Below, piece after piece: positions 34,457 through 42,724 of a stretch of 64,000 nt of DNA. Under the pieces are notes generated by a model that saw nothing but the letters and a program-made list of their open reading frames with translations, was not told where the DNA came from and made no database searches. The stretch lies in contig NZ_QUMQ01000001.1 in NCBI RefSeq assembly GCF_003387075.1, forward strand, positions 8,990,001 to 9,054,000, written 5' to 3'. The first letter of the stretch is position 1. Every line of letters starts with the position of its first letter. Source of the DNA: Asanoa ferruginea (GTDB taxonomy: Bacteria > Actinomycetota > Actinomycetes > Mycobacteriales > Micromonosporaceae). The position numbers and the translations under genes were made by a program.

Positions 34457-35397
34457 CAGGCTCCCGCATCCTCGCTTTCGGCCACTATCAGCCGTCGCGG
34501 GTGCTCACCAACGACGACCTGGCCCAGATCGTCGACACCAACGACGAGTGGATCCGCGACCGGGTCGGCATCGCCACCCGCCGGATCGCCGACAGCGAGA
34601 CGGTCGCCGACATGGCCGGCTTCGCGGCCGAGAAGGCCCTCGCCAACGCCGGCCTCACGCCCGCCGAGATCGACCTGGTCGTGGTCGCCACCTGTAGCTC
34701 CGTCGACCGCAGCCCCAACGTGGCCTGCCGGGTCGCCGCCAAGCTGGGCATCAACGCGCCGGGCGCCTACGACATCAACACCGCGTGCTCGGGCTTTTCC
34801 TACGCGCTGGGCACCGTCGACCACGCGATCCGCGCCGGAGCGGCCCGCAACGCGCTGGTCATCGGCGCCGAGAAGCTCTCCGACTTCACCGACTGGACCG
34901 ACCGCTCGACCTGCATCATCTTCGGCGACGGCGCCGGTGCCGCGGTGGTCACCGCCGCGGCCGAGGGCGAGGCGCCCGGCATCGGCCCGGTGATCTGGGG
35001 CTCGGTGCCGGAGAAGTCCGACGCGGTCCGGATCGAGGGCTGGCGGCCCTACATCCAGCAGGAGGGGCAGCAGGTCTTCCGGTGGGCGACCACCGCCCTG
35101 GCCCCGCTGGCCCTGCAGGCCTGCGAGCGCGCCGGCATCGCCCCCGAGGAGATCGCCGCGTTCGTGCCGCACCAGGCCAACGGCCGCATCATCGACGGCA
35201 TCGCCAAGCGGCTCGGCATGCCGCAGGCGGTCGTCGCCAAAGACATCGTCGAGTCCGGCAACACGTCGGCGGCCAGCGTGCCGCTGGCGCTGTCGAAGCT
35301 GATCGAGCGACGCGAGGTGCCGTCCGGTGCACCGGTGCTGCTGTTCGGCTTCGGCGGCGGTCTAACGTACGCCGGGCAGGTTGTTCGCTGCCCGTAG
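34453..35397 (+). CDS. fabH: beta-ketoacyl-ACP synthase III
   Basis: 314 residues from ATG 34453, translationally coupled to fabD. Catalytic triad in the canonical places: Cys112 in INTACSGF, His240 in PHQANGR and Asn270 in SGNTSAAS. It condenses an acyl-CoA primer (in actinomycetes usually isobutyryl- or methylbutyryl-CoA) with malonyl-ACP. The branched primers would come from a branched-chain 2-oxoacid dehydrogenase such as the fused E1 at 15846. Second gene of the fab operon. Confidence 0.95.
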   Translation: MTGSRILAFGHYQPSRVLTNDDLAQIVDTNDEWIRDRVGIATRRIADSETVADMAGFAAEKALANAGLTPAEIDLVVVATCSSVDRSPNVACRVAAKLGINAPGAYDINTACSGFSYALGTVDHAIRAGAARNALVIGAEKLSDFTDWTDRSTCIIFGDGAGAAVVTAAAEGEAPGIGPVIWGSVPEKSDAVRIEGWRPYIQQEGQQVFRWATTALAPLALQACERAGIAPEEIAAFVPHQANGRIIDGIAKRLGMPQAVVAKDIVESGNTSAASVPLALSKLIERREVPSGAPVLLFGFGGGLTYAGQVVRCP

Positions 35398-35443
35398 CGC
35401 GCAACAAGCATCACCACACCACACCCGAGAGGAAACAACCGCA

Positions 35444-35683
35444 ATGACCCGTGACGAGATCACGTCCGGCCTGGCCGAGATCCTGGAAGAGGTTGCCGGC
35501 GTCAACCCCGACGACGTGGCCGAGGAGAAGTCGTTCACCGACGACCTCGACGTCGACTCGCTGTCCATGGTCGAGGTTGTCGTCGCGGCCGAGGAGAAGT
35601 TCGGCGTCAAGATCCCCGACAACGAGGTGCAGAACCTCAAGACCGTCGGCGACGCCGTCACCTACATCGAGTCGAACGCCTGA
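35444..35683 (+). CDS. acpP: acyl carrier protein
   Basis: 79 residues from ATG 35444, with GAGAGGAAAC upstream. Acidic four-helix ACP with phosphopantetheine attachment Ser39 in the DVDSLSMVE motif. Carries the growing acyl chain through FAS II. Its stop is 1 nt from the fabF start, so the two are coupled. Confidence 0.96.
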   Translation: MTRDEITSGLAEILEEVAGVNPDDVAEEKSFTDDLDVDSLSMVEVVVAAEEKFGVKIPDNEVQNLKTVGDAVTYIESNA

Positions 35684-35684
35684 C

Positions 35685-36911
35685 ATGAGTCGCCCCGACG
35701 TCGTCGTCACCGGGCTCGGAGCGACGACCCCGCTGGGCGGGGACGTCGCGTCGACCTGGGACGCCATGCTGGCCGGCCGCTCCGGGGTGGGTCCGCTCAC
35801 CCAGGAGTGGGCCGGCCAACTGCCGGTCCGGATCGCGGCGCAACTCGCCGTCGAACCCTCCGAGAAGATCGACCGGGTCAAGCTGCGCCGGCTCGACCGT
35901 TCCGAGGCGATCGCGCTGATCGCCGCCTACGAGGCGTGGGCCGACGCCGGCCTGGCCGACTCCGGGCTCGACCCGGAGCGGCTCGCGGTCAGCATCGGCT
36001 CGGGCATCGGCGGCGCCACGACGCTGCTCGCCCAGGACGACATCCTGGAAGCCTCCGGCCCGCGGCGGGTCTCCCCGCACACCGTGCCGATGCTGATGCC
36101 CAACGGCCCGGCCGCCTGGGTCGGCCTCGAGCTCGGCGCGCAGGCCGGCGTCCACTCGGTCGCCAGCGCCTGTGCGACCGGCGCCGAGGCGATCGCGCTC
36201 GGCCTCGACATGATCCGCGCCGGCCGGGCCGACGTGGTCGTGGCCGGCGGCACCGAAGCGGTCATCCACCCGCTGCCGATCGCCGGCTTCGCGTCGATGC
36301 GGGCCATGTCGACCCGCAACGACGACCCCGAGAAGGCGTCCCGGCCGTGGGACAAGGGCCGCGACGGCTTCGTGCTCGGTGAGGGCGCCGGTGTGCTGGT
36401 GCTCGAGCGCGCCGACCACGCCGCCGCGCGGGGTGCCCGGGTCTACGCCCGGGTCGCCGGTGCCGGCCTGACCTCCGACGGCTACGACATCGTGCAGCCG
36501 CACCCGGAGGGGCGCGGTGCGATCCGCGCGATCGCCAAGGCGATCGCCGACGCCGACGTCGCCAAGTCCGACATCGTGCACGTCAACGCCCACGCGACCT
36601 CGACGCCGGTCGGCGACCTGGCCGAGATCGTCGCGTTGCACGCCGCGCTCGGTGGGCACCCCGTGGTGACCGCCACGAAGTCGATGACCGGGCACCTGCT
36701 CGGTGCGGCCGGCGCGCTGGAGTCGATCGCGGCGATCCTGGCGATCCGCGACAGCGTGGTGCCGCCAACGATCAACCTCGACGACCCCGACGAGAAGCTC
36801 GATCTCGACGTGGCCGCCAACAAGACGCGGCCGCTCGACATCCCGGCCGCGCTCAACAACTCGTTCGGCTTCGGCGGGCACAACGTGGCACTCGTGTTCA
36901 CCCGGGCCTGA
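35685..36911 (+). CDS. fabF: beta-ketoacyl-ACP synthase II
   Basis: 408 residues from ATG 35685. Active Cys163 in SACATG, His303 in NAHATSTPVGD, Lys332 and His337 in TKSMTGHLLGAAG, C-terminal NSFGFGGHN. Elongates acyl-ACP by Claisen condensation with malonyl-ACP. Corresponds in position to KasA (Rv2245) or SCO2390. Only one condensing enzyme is present here, not the KasA/KasB pair of mycobacteria, in line with ordinary-length fatty acids. Confidence 0.95.
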   Translation: MSRPDVVVTGLGATTPLGGDVASTWDAMLAGRSGVGPLTQEWAGQLPVRIAAQLAVEPSEKIDRVKLRRLDRSEAIALIAAYEAWADAGLADSGLDPERLAVSIGSGIGGATTLLAQDDILEASGPRRVSPHTVPMLMPNGPAAWVGLELGAQAGVHSVASACATGAEAIALGLDMIRAGRADVVVAGGTEAVIHPLPIAGFASMRAMSTRNDDPEKASRPWDKGRDGFVLGEGAGVLVLERADHAAARGARVYARVAGAGLTSDGYDIVQPHPEGRGAIRAIAKAIADADVAKSDIVHVNAHATSTPVGDLAEIVALHAALGGHPVVTATKSMTGHLLGAAGALESIAAILAIRDSVVPPTINLDDPDEKLDLDVAANKTRPLDIPAALNNSFGFGGHNVALVFTRA

Positions 36912-36941
36912 CAGTTACCCGGTCCTGACGGAAGAAGCACT

Positions 36942-38363
36942 ATGACCAGCACCATCGCGCCGGACGAACAGGCGGCCGTGGACCATCGAGATCCTGAGGT
37001 GCGCCTGCGCGCCCTCTTCGACGACGGCTCGCTGCGCCTGCTCGCTCCGCGCGATGGCTCTGGTGTGCTCTGTGCCCGCGGTGAGATCGAGGGCACGCCC
37101 GCGGTCGCCTACGCGACCGACGCCACCCGGATGGGTGGTGCGATGGGCACCGAGGGCTGCCAGCACATCGTCAACGCGATCGACATCGCCGTCCGCGACC
37201 GCGTACCCGTGCTGGGTCTGTGGCATTCCGGTGGTGCACGGCTGGCCGAGGGCGTGGTCGCGCTCGACGCGGTCGGCCTGGTCTTCGCGGCCATGGTGCG
37301 GGCGTCGGGGCGGGTGCCGCAGATCTCGGTGGTGCTCGGCCCCGCGGCCGGCGGTGCCGCCTACGGGCCGGCGCTGACCGACATCGTGGTGATGAGCGGC
37401 GCCGGCCGGATCTTCGTGACCGGCCCCGAGGTGGTCCGCAGCGTCACCGGCGAGCAGGTCGACATGGAGCGGCTCGGCGGCCCCGAGCCGCACGGCCGGC
37501 GCTCCGGCGTGGTGCACGTGACCACCCCTGACGACGCGTCGGCGCTGGTCGAGTCGCGCCGGCTGGCGGCCATGCTGGGCCACCAGGGTCGGCTCTCGCC
37601 GGCCGACATCCGCACCGACGACACGGAACACGACCTCACCGGCACGATGCCGGAGGCGGCCAACCGGGCCTACGACGTGAAGCCGGTGGTCGAGGCGCTG
37701 CTCGACGAGCCCGGCGTGGAGTTGCACGCCAAGTGGGCGCGTAACATCGTCACCACGCTCGGCCGGTTCGGCGGCCGCACGGTCGGCGTGATCGCCAACA
37801 ACCCGCTGCGCCTCGGCGGCTGCCTCGACGCGGCCAGCGCCGAGAAGGCGGCCCGGTTCGTGCGGATGTGCGACGCGCTCGGCGTGCCGCTGATCGTGCT
37901 CGTCGACGTGCCCGGCTACCTGCCCGGCCTCGGCCAGGAGTGGGACGGCGTGGTGCGCCGCGGTGCCAAGCTGCTGCACGCGTTCGCCGAAGCGGTGGTG
38001 CCCCGGGTGACGCTGGTGACCCGCAAGGCCTACGGCGGTGCCTACATCGCGATGAACTCCCGGTCGCTCGGCGCCACCGCGGTGTTCGCCTGGCCGGCCG
38101 CGGAGATCGCCGTGATGGGTGCCTCGGCCGCGGTCAACGTGCTGCACCGCAAGAAGCTCGCCGCCGCGCCGCACGAGGAGCGCGAAGAACTGCGCGCCCG
38201 GCTCATCGAGGAGCAGGTGAAGACGGCCGGCGGCGTGCAGCGGGCACTGGAGATCGGCGTCGTCGACGACGTGATCCAGCCCGGCGAGACCCGCCGGCGG
38301 ATCGCGGAGGCGCTGGCCGCCGCGCCGGCCGCACGCGGTGCGCACGGCAACATCCCGCTCTAG
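36942..38363 (+). CDS. accD6: acyl-CoA carboxylase beta subunit (AccD6-like)
   Basis: 473 residues from ATG 36942, 30 nt after fabF. Carboxyltransferase fold in two crotonase-like halves: the first with 'LGLWHSGGARLAEGVVALDAVG' and 'SVVLGPAAGGAAYGPALTDI', the second with 'VDVPGYLPGLGQEWDGVVRRGAKLLHAF' and 'YGGAYIAMNSRSLGATAVFAWP'. It transfers carboxyl groups from biotin to acetyl-CoA to give malonyl-CoA, the substrate of FabD. The matching biotin-carrying alpha subunit is not in the window. Position at the end of the fab operon matches accD6 (Rv2247); the symbol is by analogy. Confidence 0.88.
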   Translation: MTSTIAPDEQAAVDHRDPEVRLRALFDDGSLRLLAPRDGSGVLCARGEIEGTPAVAYATDATRMGGAMGTEGCQHIVNAIDIAVRDRVPVLGLWHSGGARLAEGVVALDAVGLVFAAMVRASGRVPQISVVLGPAAGGAAYGPALTDIVVMSGAGRIFVTGPEVVRSVTGEQVDMERLGGPEPHGRRSGVVHVTTPDDASALVESRRLAAMLGHQGRLSPADIRTDDTEHDLTGTMPEAANRAYDVKPVVEALLDEPGVELHAKWARNIVTTLGRFGGRTVGVIANNPLRLGGCLDAASAEKAARFVRMCDALGVPLIVLVDVPGYLPGLGQEWDGVVRRGAKLLHAFAEAVVPRVTLVTRKAYGGAYIAMNSRSLGATAVFAWPAAEIAVMGASAAVNVLHRKKLAAAPHEEREELRARLIEEQVKTAGGVQRALEIGVVDDVIQPGETRRRIAEALAAAPAARGAHGNIPL

Positions 38364-38582
38364 CTAGCGCCGGTTGCGCGGGTGGTTCCTGGCCGTGCGC
38401 TCGTTGCCGTGCCGGTAGTTGCCGGTCCAGCGGGCCATCACGCCCTGCGGGTCGTCGTCGACCTCGGCCAGGAACTCCTGGGCCCGCGGGCCCCGCAACG
38501 TCGTCGCCGGGCGGCCGTGGTGGGTGATCACGACAGACCCGTCGGAGCGTTCCTCATAGGCGAATCCATGGGGGGCGGGCAT
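38364..38582 (-). CDS. small conserved actinobacterial protein, 72 aa
   Basis: ATG 38582; the stop lies directly against that of accD6 on the other strand. The product contains 'FAYEERSDGSVVITHHGRPATTLRG', 'AQEFLAEV', and a C-terminal 'MARWTGNYRHGNERTARNHPRN', a composition I associate with a small, widespread actinobacterial family of unknown function. No membrane segment; basic tail. The strong residue pattern makes it a real gene despite its size. Confidence 0.75.
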   Translation of the reverse strand: MPAPHGFAYEERSDGSVVITHHGRPATTLRGPRAQEFLAEVDDDPQGVMARWTGNYRHGNERTARNHPRNRR

Positions 38583-38614
38583 GCCGGGCAGCCTACCGGC
38601 GACCTGTCGATAGG

Positions 38615-39322
38615 GTGGTGCCCGTGGAAGCGACCGAGATCCGCAAACTCGCCGCGCTGGAAGACCGCCACTGGTGGTACTACGAGCGCCGCGTGCTCCT
38701 GGCCCGAGCGCTGCGCAAGCTCGGCACCCCCGGTGCGGCGCTCGACATCGGCGCCGCGGGCGGCGGCAACACGCGGGTGCTGCGGGCTCACGGCTGGCAG
38801 CCGGTCGCGCTCGAATACGGCGAAGAGGGTGCCTCGGTGGCCCGCGAGCGCGGCCTGTCGGTGATCCGCGCCGACGCCCGGCACCTGCCCGTGCCGGCCG
38901 CGCGGCTCGACCTGGTCACCGCGTTCGACGTGCTCGAGCACATCGACGAGGACCACGAGGCCGCGGCGGAGATCCGGCGGGTCCTGCGGCCGGGTGGCAC
39001 GGTGCTGATCGCCGTACCCGCTGACATGAAGTTGTGGTCGGCGCACGACGAAGCGGTCGGGCACGTGCGGCGTTACGACCGGGCGGGTCTGCTCGACCTG
39101 GTCGAGAAGGCCGGCCTCGTGGTCGACGAGCTGTGGAGCTGGAACGTGCTGCTCCGCCCGGTCGCCGCGTGGCGCCGCCGCAAATCCACCGGCAGCGACC
39201 TCGACGACCTCGCCACCCCCGTCAACCTCGGCCTGCGCGCGGTGATCGCCGCCGAACGCTATCTTCCGGTGAAATCATTGCCCGGCGTCTCGCTGATGAT
39301 GCGGGCCCACCGTCCGGCTTAG
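38615..39322 (+). CDS. class I SAM-dependent methyltransferase
   Basis: 235 residues from GTG 38615 (GTGs at 38618 and 38624 are alternatives). Rossmann methyltransferase: motif I 'ALDIGAAGGGNTRVL', acidic residue at the end of strand 2 ('ALEYGEEG'), motif III 'DLVTAFDVLEHI', 'LRPGGTVLIAVPA'. Near the N-terminus 'ALEDRHWWYYERR' is typical of a methyltransferase subgroup met near glycosyltransferases and lipid genes. The C-terminal 70 residues add a lid. First gene of a probable three-gene operon (13- and 4-nt gaps) ending in a GHKL ATPase. Substrate unknown. Confidence 0.85.
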   Translation: MVPVEATEIRKLAALEDRHWWYYERRVLLARALRKLGTPGAALDIGAAGGGNTRVLRAHGWQPVALEYGEEGASVARERGLSVIRADARHLPVPAARLDLVTAFDVLEHIDEDHEAAAEIRRVLRPGGTVLIAVPADMKLWSAHDEAVGHVRRYDRAGLLDLVEKAGLVVDELWSWNVLLRPVAAWRRRKSTGSDLDDLATPVNLGLRAVIAAERYLPVKSLPGVSLMMRAHRPA

Positions 39323-39335
39323 GAGTCCAGTTCCC

Positions 39336-39983
39336 GTGTTGGCACCCCTGAAGAACATGCTCAGCAACGTCACGATGTATGTGGCGCTGCAGAAGGCGCT
39401 CGGCTCCGACCGGCTGCGCTACCGCTGCCTGGCCGAACTCGACCTGCACGACGGTGACACGGTGATCGACGTGGGCTGCGGGCCGGCCTACTACTTCGAC
39501 CGGCTGCCGAAGGTGACCTACTTCGGCTTCGACACGTCGGAGCGTTACATCGCACACGCGTCGGCGCGGTTCGGCTCGGAGCGGGCGACGTTCTCCACCG
39601 AGATCTTCGGCGAGCAGCACCTGGGCGTGCTCCCACCGGCCAACGCGGTGCTGCTGCTCGGCCTGCTGCACCACCTCTCCGACGAAGACTCCCGGTCGCT
39701 GCTGCGGGTCGCGTCGCGGGCGCTGGCGCCCGGCGGCAAGGTGATCGCCGTCGACACCTGCTACGCGCCGGGCCAGGGCCGCGTGTCCAAGTGGATGAGC
39801 GACAACGACCGGGGCGAGCACGTCCGCGAGCCGGCCGCGTTCGAGGCGCTGGCGCGCGAGTCGTTCGCCGACGTGTCCGGCGAGGTGGTCGACGACGCCA
39901 CCCGGGTGCCCTCCAGCTTCTGGCTGATGCGGATGGCCAGCCCGCTCGCGGTCGCCGCGTCGCCGTCGGAGACCGCCGGCTGA
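39336..39983 (+). CDS. class I SAM-dependent methyltransferase
   Basis: 215 residues from GTG 39336, 13 nt after the preceding methyltransferase. Motif I 'VIDVGCGPAYYFD', strand 2 'YFGFDTSERYIAHA', 'AVLLLGLLHHLSDED' and 'LAPGGKVIAVD'. Short N-terminal helix with 'MLSNVTMYVALQKALGSDRLR'. Not close to the other methyltransferase in sequence, so this is not a simple duplication. Its stop is 4 nt from the start of the GHKL gene. Substrate unknown. Confidence 0.85.
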   Translation: MLAPLKNMLSNVTMYVALQKALGSDRLRYRCLAELDLHDGDTVIDVGCGPAYYFDRLPKVTYFGFDTSERYIAHASARFGSERATFSTEIFGEQHLGVLPPANAVLLLGLLHHLSDEDSRSLLRVASRALAPGGKVIAVDTCYAPGQGRVSKWMSDNDRGEHVREPAAFEALARESFADVSGEVVDDATRVPSSFWLMRMASPLAVAASPSETAG

Positions 39984-39987
39984 ACCC

Positions 39988-41766
39988 ATGCGCCGAGTCC
40001 ACCTGGAAGCCGCGGAAGATCATGTCCAGCGGCTGGCGCGTGAGAGCGACCCGCTGGGTGCGGTCAAAGAGCTGATCTGGAACGCGCTCGACGCCGACGC
40101 GACCCGGGTCGACGTGGTGTTGCACCGCTCGCCGCTCGGTGCCGTCGAACGGGTGACCGTGCACGACGACGGCACCGGGATGGCGCCCGAGGCGCTGGCC
40201 GCCGCGTTCGACCGGATCGGCGGGTCGTGGAAGAAGTGGACCTCGGGCACCCTGCTCAAGCAGCGCACGCTGCACGGGAGCAACGGACAGGGCCGGTTGC
40301 GGGCGTACGCGCTCGGCGACCACATCCGGTGGACGACAGTGGCCGACGGCGGTGGCGGCCGGTCCCGCACCGAGGTGTCGGCGCACGCCGCCACCCGCAA
40401 CGACTTCCTGATCGGTGACAGCCGGCCGACCACCGACCCGACCGGCACCCTCGTCGAGGCCTGGGGCAAGCAGTCGCCGCGGCTCGACCGGCTGCCGTTG
40501 CGGGCCAACCACCGGCGGCTGACCACCGAGCTGGCGCCCTACCTGACCGCCTACCCGGAGGTCACCGTCGTCTACGACGGCACACCCGTCGACCCGGGCA
40601 CCTCGATCCGGCGGACGGCGGTCTACCCGCTGGCTTTCGGCGCCGAGACCGCCCAGCTCAAGGTCATCGAGTGGTCGGCTGCGGTCGACCGCGAGCTGCA
40701 CCTGTGCGACCAGCACGGCATCCCGGTCGGCTCGGTCGACGCCGGCATCCGGGCGCCGGGGTTCGACTTCACGGCCTACGTGCTGTGGCACGCGATGGCC
40801 GACAACGTGGGCGACGTGCACCTCGGCGACGCGCACGACAGCCAGGTCACCGCCCTGGTCGCCGTCGCCCGCGAGCAGCTCCGGGCCCACTTCCGGAGCC
40901 GGGCCGACGACCGGCGGCGGGAGCTGGTCGAGGGCTGGCGGGCGGAGGGCAGCTACCCCTACGACGGCGCACCGGCCGGCGAGCCCGCGCGGGTCGAGCG
41001 GGAGACGTTCGACCTGGTGGCCACCACCGTCCACCGGCATCTCCCGGGCCGCGGCAACCAGCGGCGCGGCACGCTGCGGCTGCTGTGCGAGGTGCTGCGG
41101 TCACAGCCCGACCGGGTCGCCGACCTGCTCGACGACATCTTCAAGCTGTCCGACGACGAGCGCGGCCAGCTCGACCAGGCACTGCGCCGGACCGCCGCGC
41201 CGCGGGTGATCCGGGCCGCGACGACGGTCGCCGACCGGCTGGGCGTCATCGCGGCGCTGCGCCGGCTGGCGCTCGACGAGCGCGCCGAGGATCCGGCCGC
41301 GCTCCGCGCCCTGCTGGCCGACGAGTCGTGGGTGTTCGGCGAGCGGCACGGCCTGCTGGCCGGCGACCGCACCCTCGACGGGCTGCTGGTGCGGCACGCC
41401 GAGGTCGAGGTGCTGCTGGCGCTGGCCCGCCGCGAGCACGAAGGCCGCCAGAACCTGGTCGTGGTCGCCGCGCCGACGGTCGGGTTGAAGGAGCTGGCCC
41501 GGGTGACCGCGTATGCCGACGCCATCGCCGGCGACGGCGGGTTGCGGGGCCGGCGGGTCGACTGGGACGTGTGGCTGGTGGGCTCCGAGGTCGACAGCGA
41601 AGCCCGGCTGGAGGCCCGCCATCCGGACCGCCCGCCGGGATGCGTGCAGGACCGGGTCGAGGGCGGCAACCGGGTGCGGGTCTGGGCCCGGAGCTGGTCC
41701 GAGGTGGTCCACGAGTGCGCCGACCGGGTGCGCTTCTACCAGGACAGCATGGCCGACCCGAGCTAG
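39988..41766 (+). CDS. GHKL (Hsp90/MORC-like) ATPase with a C-terminal REase/Shedu-like region
   Basis: 592 residues from ATG 39988. GHKL ATP lid motifs: N box 'KELIWNALDADA' (27-38, Glu28, Asn32), G1 'DDGTGM' (60-65) and G2 'HGSNGQGRLRAYALG' (96-110). A middle domain follows, then a C-terminal region with 'DESWVFGERH' (445-454) and 'LVVVAAPTVGLKELARVTAYADAI' (490-513). That region has the layout of the Shedu/REase-like domain attached to conflict-type GHKL ATPases, in which this place reads D-x(n)-E-x-K. Here the acidic and lysine residues are missing, so it looks catalytically dead. Last gene of an operon with two methyltransferases; its TAG overlaps that of the opposing channel gene inside the tetranucleotide CTAG. 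Role: possible DNA- or RNA-related defence or repair, inferred. Confidence 0.78.
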   Translation: MRRVHLEAAEDHVQRLARESDPLGAVKELIWNALDADATRVDVVLHRSPLGAVERVTVHDDGTGMAPEALAAAFDRIGGSWKKWTSGTLLKQRTLHGSNGQGRLRAYALGDHIRWTTVADGGGGRSRTEVSAHAATRNDFLIGDSRPTTDPTGTLVEAWGKQSPRLDRLPLRANHRRLTTELAPYLTAYPEVTVVYDGTPVDPGTSIRRTAVYPLAFGAETAQLKVIEWSAAVDRELHLCDQHGIPVGSVDAGIRAPGFDFTAYVLWHAMADNVGDVHLGDAHDSQVTALVAVAREQLRAHFRSRADDRRRELVEGWRAEGSYPYDGAPAGEPARVERETFDLVATTVHRHLPGRGNQRRGTLRLLCEVLRSQPDRVADLLDDIFKLSDDERGQLDQALRRTAAPRVIRAATTVADRLGVIAALRRLALDERAEDPAALRALLADESWVFGERHGLLAGDRTLDGLLVRHAEVEVLLALARREHEGRQNLVVVAAPTVGLKELARVTAYADAIAGDGGLRGRRVDWDVWLVGSEVDSEARLEARHPDRPPGCVQDRVEGGNRVRVWARSWSEVVHECADRVRFYQDSMADPS

Positions 41767-42662
41767 CCTGGCCGCTCGCGGTCGATGCGCAGCTCACGCT
41801 CCAGTTCGGACAGAGCGAGGCGTAGGTCGTCGATCCGTTGCGCGATGGCGATCCGGTCGACCTCGTCGGGCTCCCCGTCGCCGTCGCTGTCGTAGCCCGG
41901 CGCCAGCCCCTCGGTCATCTCCAGCCGACGGGCCTCCTCCATCGAGTTGACGATGACCGCGATCAGGATGTTGAGCAGCAGGTTCGCCGTGATCAACACG
42001 TAGCTGACGTAGTAGACCAGCGTCCACGGCGAGACGGTCAGGCCCTGCTCGATCAGGCCCGGCAGGGTCTCCTGGGAGAGCAGCACGAAGAGGGTCAGCA
42101 CGGCCTGGCCGAGCGAGCCGTACTGGTCGGGGAAGCGTTCGCCGAAGATCAGCCAGCCGGCCATGCCGTAGACGTAGAGGGTCACCAGGGCCAGCGCGAG
42201 GAAGCCGCCGACGCCGGGGAGGCTGCGCAGCAGCGCGGTGACGATCGTGCGAAGACCAGGAGAGAACCGGACCAGCCGGAGTACGCGCGCGATCCGCACG
42301 ATCCGCAGGGCGGTCGAGTCGCCGTGCAGGCCGGGGATGAAGGCGGCCGCGATGACCGCGAAGTCGAAGATGTTCCACCCGTGCCGGAAGAAGTCCTGCG
42401 GCCGGCGGCCGTGCGTGCCGATCCGCACCGCGATCTCGACGACGAAGACGGCCCGGAACATCCATTCCAGCACGTGCAGCAGCGGCCTGGCCCCGCCCAG
42501 GTGCGGGTAGGTCTCGACGCCGAGCACCACCGCGTTGGCCCCGATCGCGACCACGATGACCACGTCGAACGCCCGCGAGTCGACGATCCGCGCGCACCGG
42601 GCGGCGAACGGCGAGAGCCGCGCGGGACTCGCACGCTGTGCGGGCACAGCAGGCTTGATCAT
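41763..42662 (-). CDS. voltage-gated ion channel of the bacterial single-repeat type with an EF-hand loop
   Basis: 299 residues from ATG 42662 (TTG one codon earlier possible). Six TMs: S1 about 31-49, S2 61-81, S3 95-112, S4 118-138 with five arginines every third residue (120, 123, 126, 129, 132), S5 151-175, S6 212-239. The pore motif between S5 and S6 reads SQETLP (196-201) in place of the usual TLESW of NaChBac-type channels: Glu is kept, Trp is missing. The cytoplasmic tail has a full EF-hand loop (258-269, D-x-D-x-DG...D...D) and a C-terminal coiled coil (270-296). Predicted Na+ or Ca2+ channel gated by voltage and perhaps Ca2+. Confidence 0.82.
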   Translation of the reverse strand: MIKPAVPAQRASPARLSPFAARCARIVDSRAFDVVIVVAIGANAVVLGVETYPHLGGARPLLHVLEWMFRAVFVVEIAVRIGTHGRRPQDFFRHGWNIFDFAVIAAAFIPGLHGDSTALRIVRIARVLRLVRFSPGLRTIVTALLRSLPGVGGFLALALVTLYVYGMAGWLIFGERFPDQYGSLGQAVLTLFVLLSQETLPGLIEQGLTVSPWTLVYYVSYVLITANLLLNILIAVIVNSMEEARRLEMTEGLAPGYDSDGDGEPDEVDRIAIAQRIDDLRLALSELERELRIDRERPG

Positions 42663-42724
42663 CAATGGATCCTAGACGTGGGGCAGCGCGCGGACCATCG
42701 ACCGCCTACGGTGCGTTCGTGCGT

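Noticed and set aside
33287-38363. Type II polyketide or other natural-product cluster
   Set aside because: One copy each of FabD, FabH, ACP, FabF and AccD in the classical order with a FasR-like regulator is primary fatty acid synthesis; no chain-length factor, cyclase or tailoring genes follow.
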